NCBI RefSeq assembly: GCF_000524195.1
Contig: NW_020170408.1
Coordinates: 306,444 to 370,443, forward strand
DNA from: Echinococcus granulosus
Taxonomy: Eukaryota > Platyhelminthes > Cestoda > Cyclophyllidea > Taeniidae
Direction of reading: 5' to 3'
Length of the DNA stretch: 64,000 nucleotides
In this document: positions 63,086 to 64,000 of the stretch, piece by piece
Layout: the number at the start of each line of letters is the position of its first letter
Position numbering within the stretch: position 1 is the first letter of the stretch
Position numbers and translations under genes: made by a program
Notes under the pieces: model-generated
The model's database searches: none
What the model saw: only the letters and a program-made list of their open reading frames with translations
Told to the model about the DNA's origin: nothing

Positions 63086-63115
63086 TTATGCTACTGACTA
63101 CGCTACTTATATTGG
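63086..63115 (+). repeat. Short direct repeat unit 1 (ATGCTACTGACTACGCTACTT)
   Basis: About 27 bp that recur at 63729-63755 with two differences. A shorter fragment (TTATGCTACTGA) occurs near 63227-63238. It could be part of a degenerate tandem or dispersed repeat at the right end of the window. Confidence 0.5.
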
Positions 63116-64000
63116 TAAGGCCGCCACGGTCTGTTGATAAAATTTTATTTTTATTATTGCTTCGAACTCTCTGATCAACTGCTGTCGATTGTACGAAACC
63201 AATACCTCGGCGCCTTTTACCACTTATTATGCTACTGATCCAGTCGTCTTTTAACCATCGTCACCACCTAGCTCTGATAAAAGTAAAATAAACATTTTTC
63301 CTAGATGATACTGACCAATTTAGTCTTCTTTCGCAAATGCGTCGCTTGCTATGTTACTTACATAGTTACTTATATAGCAATGTCCTTTTGAGCGCTATGC
63401 ATGTGCCTTACGGAATCGGTTGGCATTGTGAGTGTCGACGTCTGTACCAACAACCAAACTATCGGTAGTAGTTGGCCTCATGCAATCAAGCCCACCTAGA
63501 CAGTACTGTAAGTCATTTAGCCGCGTCTGATCAGCGAATTCCATCTCCTTCTATTGTTTTGGGCGTTATACAGGCTTGCCACCGTTTATGTAAATGTCAA
63601 TTCGACTGATTTGCTGTCAGTCTTCTGTGTTATTGCTGCGGTTTGTGCACTTTTTCCTTCACGCAAATCACTTCTTTCTTCTAGACCATCATCTAGCAGA
63701 CTTCAAATTAGTCATTTCTTTAGGGCGCAATGCTACTGACTAAACTACTTATATTGATGGTATCATTCACACCAAAGGTGCTTCTGAGCTGTCACCTACT
63801 TTTCCCTACGCCACCGTATTTCAACGTTCTTTTTTTCAGGAAATCAAGCAGTATTCTTTGTTTTACTTCCTTGTTAGCCTGTAAAAAAGAGGTATTTTTA
63901 ATCACACTATTGTTTGTGAAATAGCTTAAAGGTCTACCTCTCTTTTCATACCCGAATTCGCAGCAGTAATTACGAACCTGTCTACCTTGAATTACTAGCC
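63116..64000. other. Right edge, no gene recognised
   Basis: Apart from the second repeat unit, I see only short ORFs of doubtful value. Further exons of the CUB-like gene could begin beyond the window. Confidence 0.4.
63729..63755 (+). repeat. Short direct repeat unit 2
   Basis: Near-identical to 63088-63114 (two mismatches). The 640 bp between the copies hold no recognisable gene. Confidence 0.5.

Overview
The window is nuclear DNA of a bilaterian animal, most likely a parasitic flatworm (Platyhelminthes). The orthologues are all animal housekeeping genes. They are cut by GT-AG introns, several of only 30-41 bp (26258-26297, 28933-28972, 29398-29433, 37733-37762, 37869-37909, 49073-49112, 50663-50699), mixed with introns of 1-3.4 kb. 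That mixture, moderate GC and compact genes on both strands resemble cestode or trematode genomes. I cannot name a species. There is nothing bacterial here: no operons, CRISPR or insertion sequences.

Layout. 1-26716 (minus): the giant HECT ubiquitin ligase HUWE1, with 23 coding exons from the initiator Met to a point upstream of the HECT domain, which lies off the left edge. 28819-30604 (plus): CCT5, complete. 31040-31989 (minus): DNLZ, the mitochondrial Hsp70 escort protein, complete. 32702-35785 (minus): a multi-spanning RING-H2 ubiquitin ligase of the TRC8/RNF145 family. 37668-38080 (plus): TBCA, a beta-tubulin cofactor. 38322-45769 (minus): RMND1, a mitochondrial DUF155 protein with its 5' end unresolved. 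One RMND1 intron holds a decayed segmental copy of DNLZ on the plus strand. 48734-49691 (minus): the phosphatase CPPED1. 50429-56936 (plus): DNA/RNA topoisomerase TOP3B, complete. 58358-59044 (minus): a secreted C-type-lectin-like protein. 59353-59637 (minus): a small protein with a C-terminal membrane segment. 60771-63085 (plus): part of a possible CUB-like gene.

These genes do not form one pathway. Two are ubiquitin ligases (cytosolic HUWE1 and the membrane RING protein). Two act in cytoskeletal protein folding, since CCT folds tubulin and actin and TBCA then captures beta-tubulin. Two are mitochondrial maintenance factors (DNLZ and RMND1). HUWE1/CCT5, the RING ligase/TBCA and CPPED1/TOP3B are head-to-head pairs, so shared promoters are possible. 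TBCA/RMND1 and CCT5/DNLZ are tail-to-tail.

The most interesting non-genic finding is the DNLZ pseudocopy. It keeps the promoter, both introns and a near-palindromic GTCAC...GTGAC motif, so it arose by DNA duplication rather than by retroposition.
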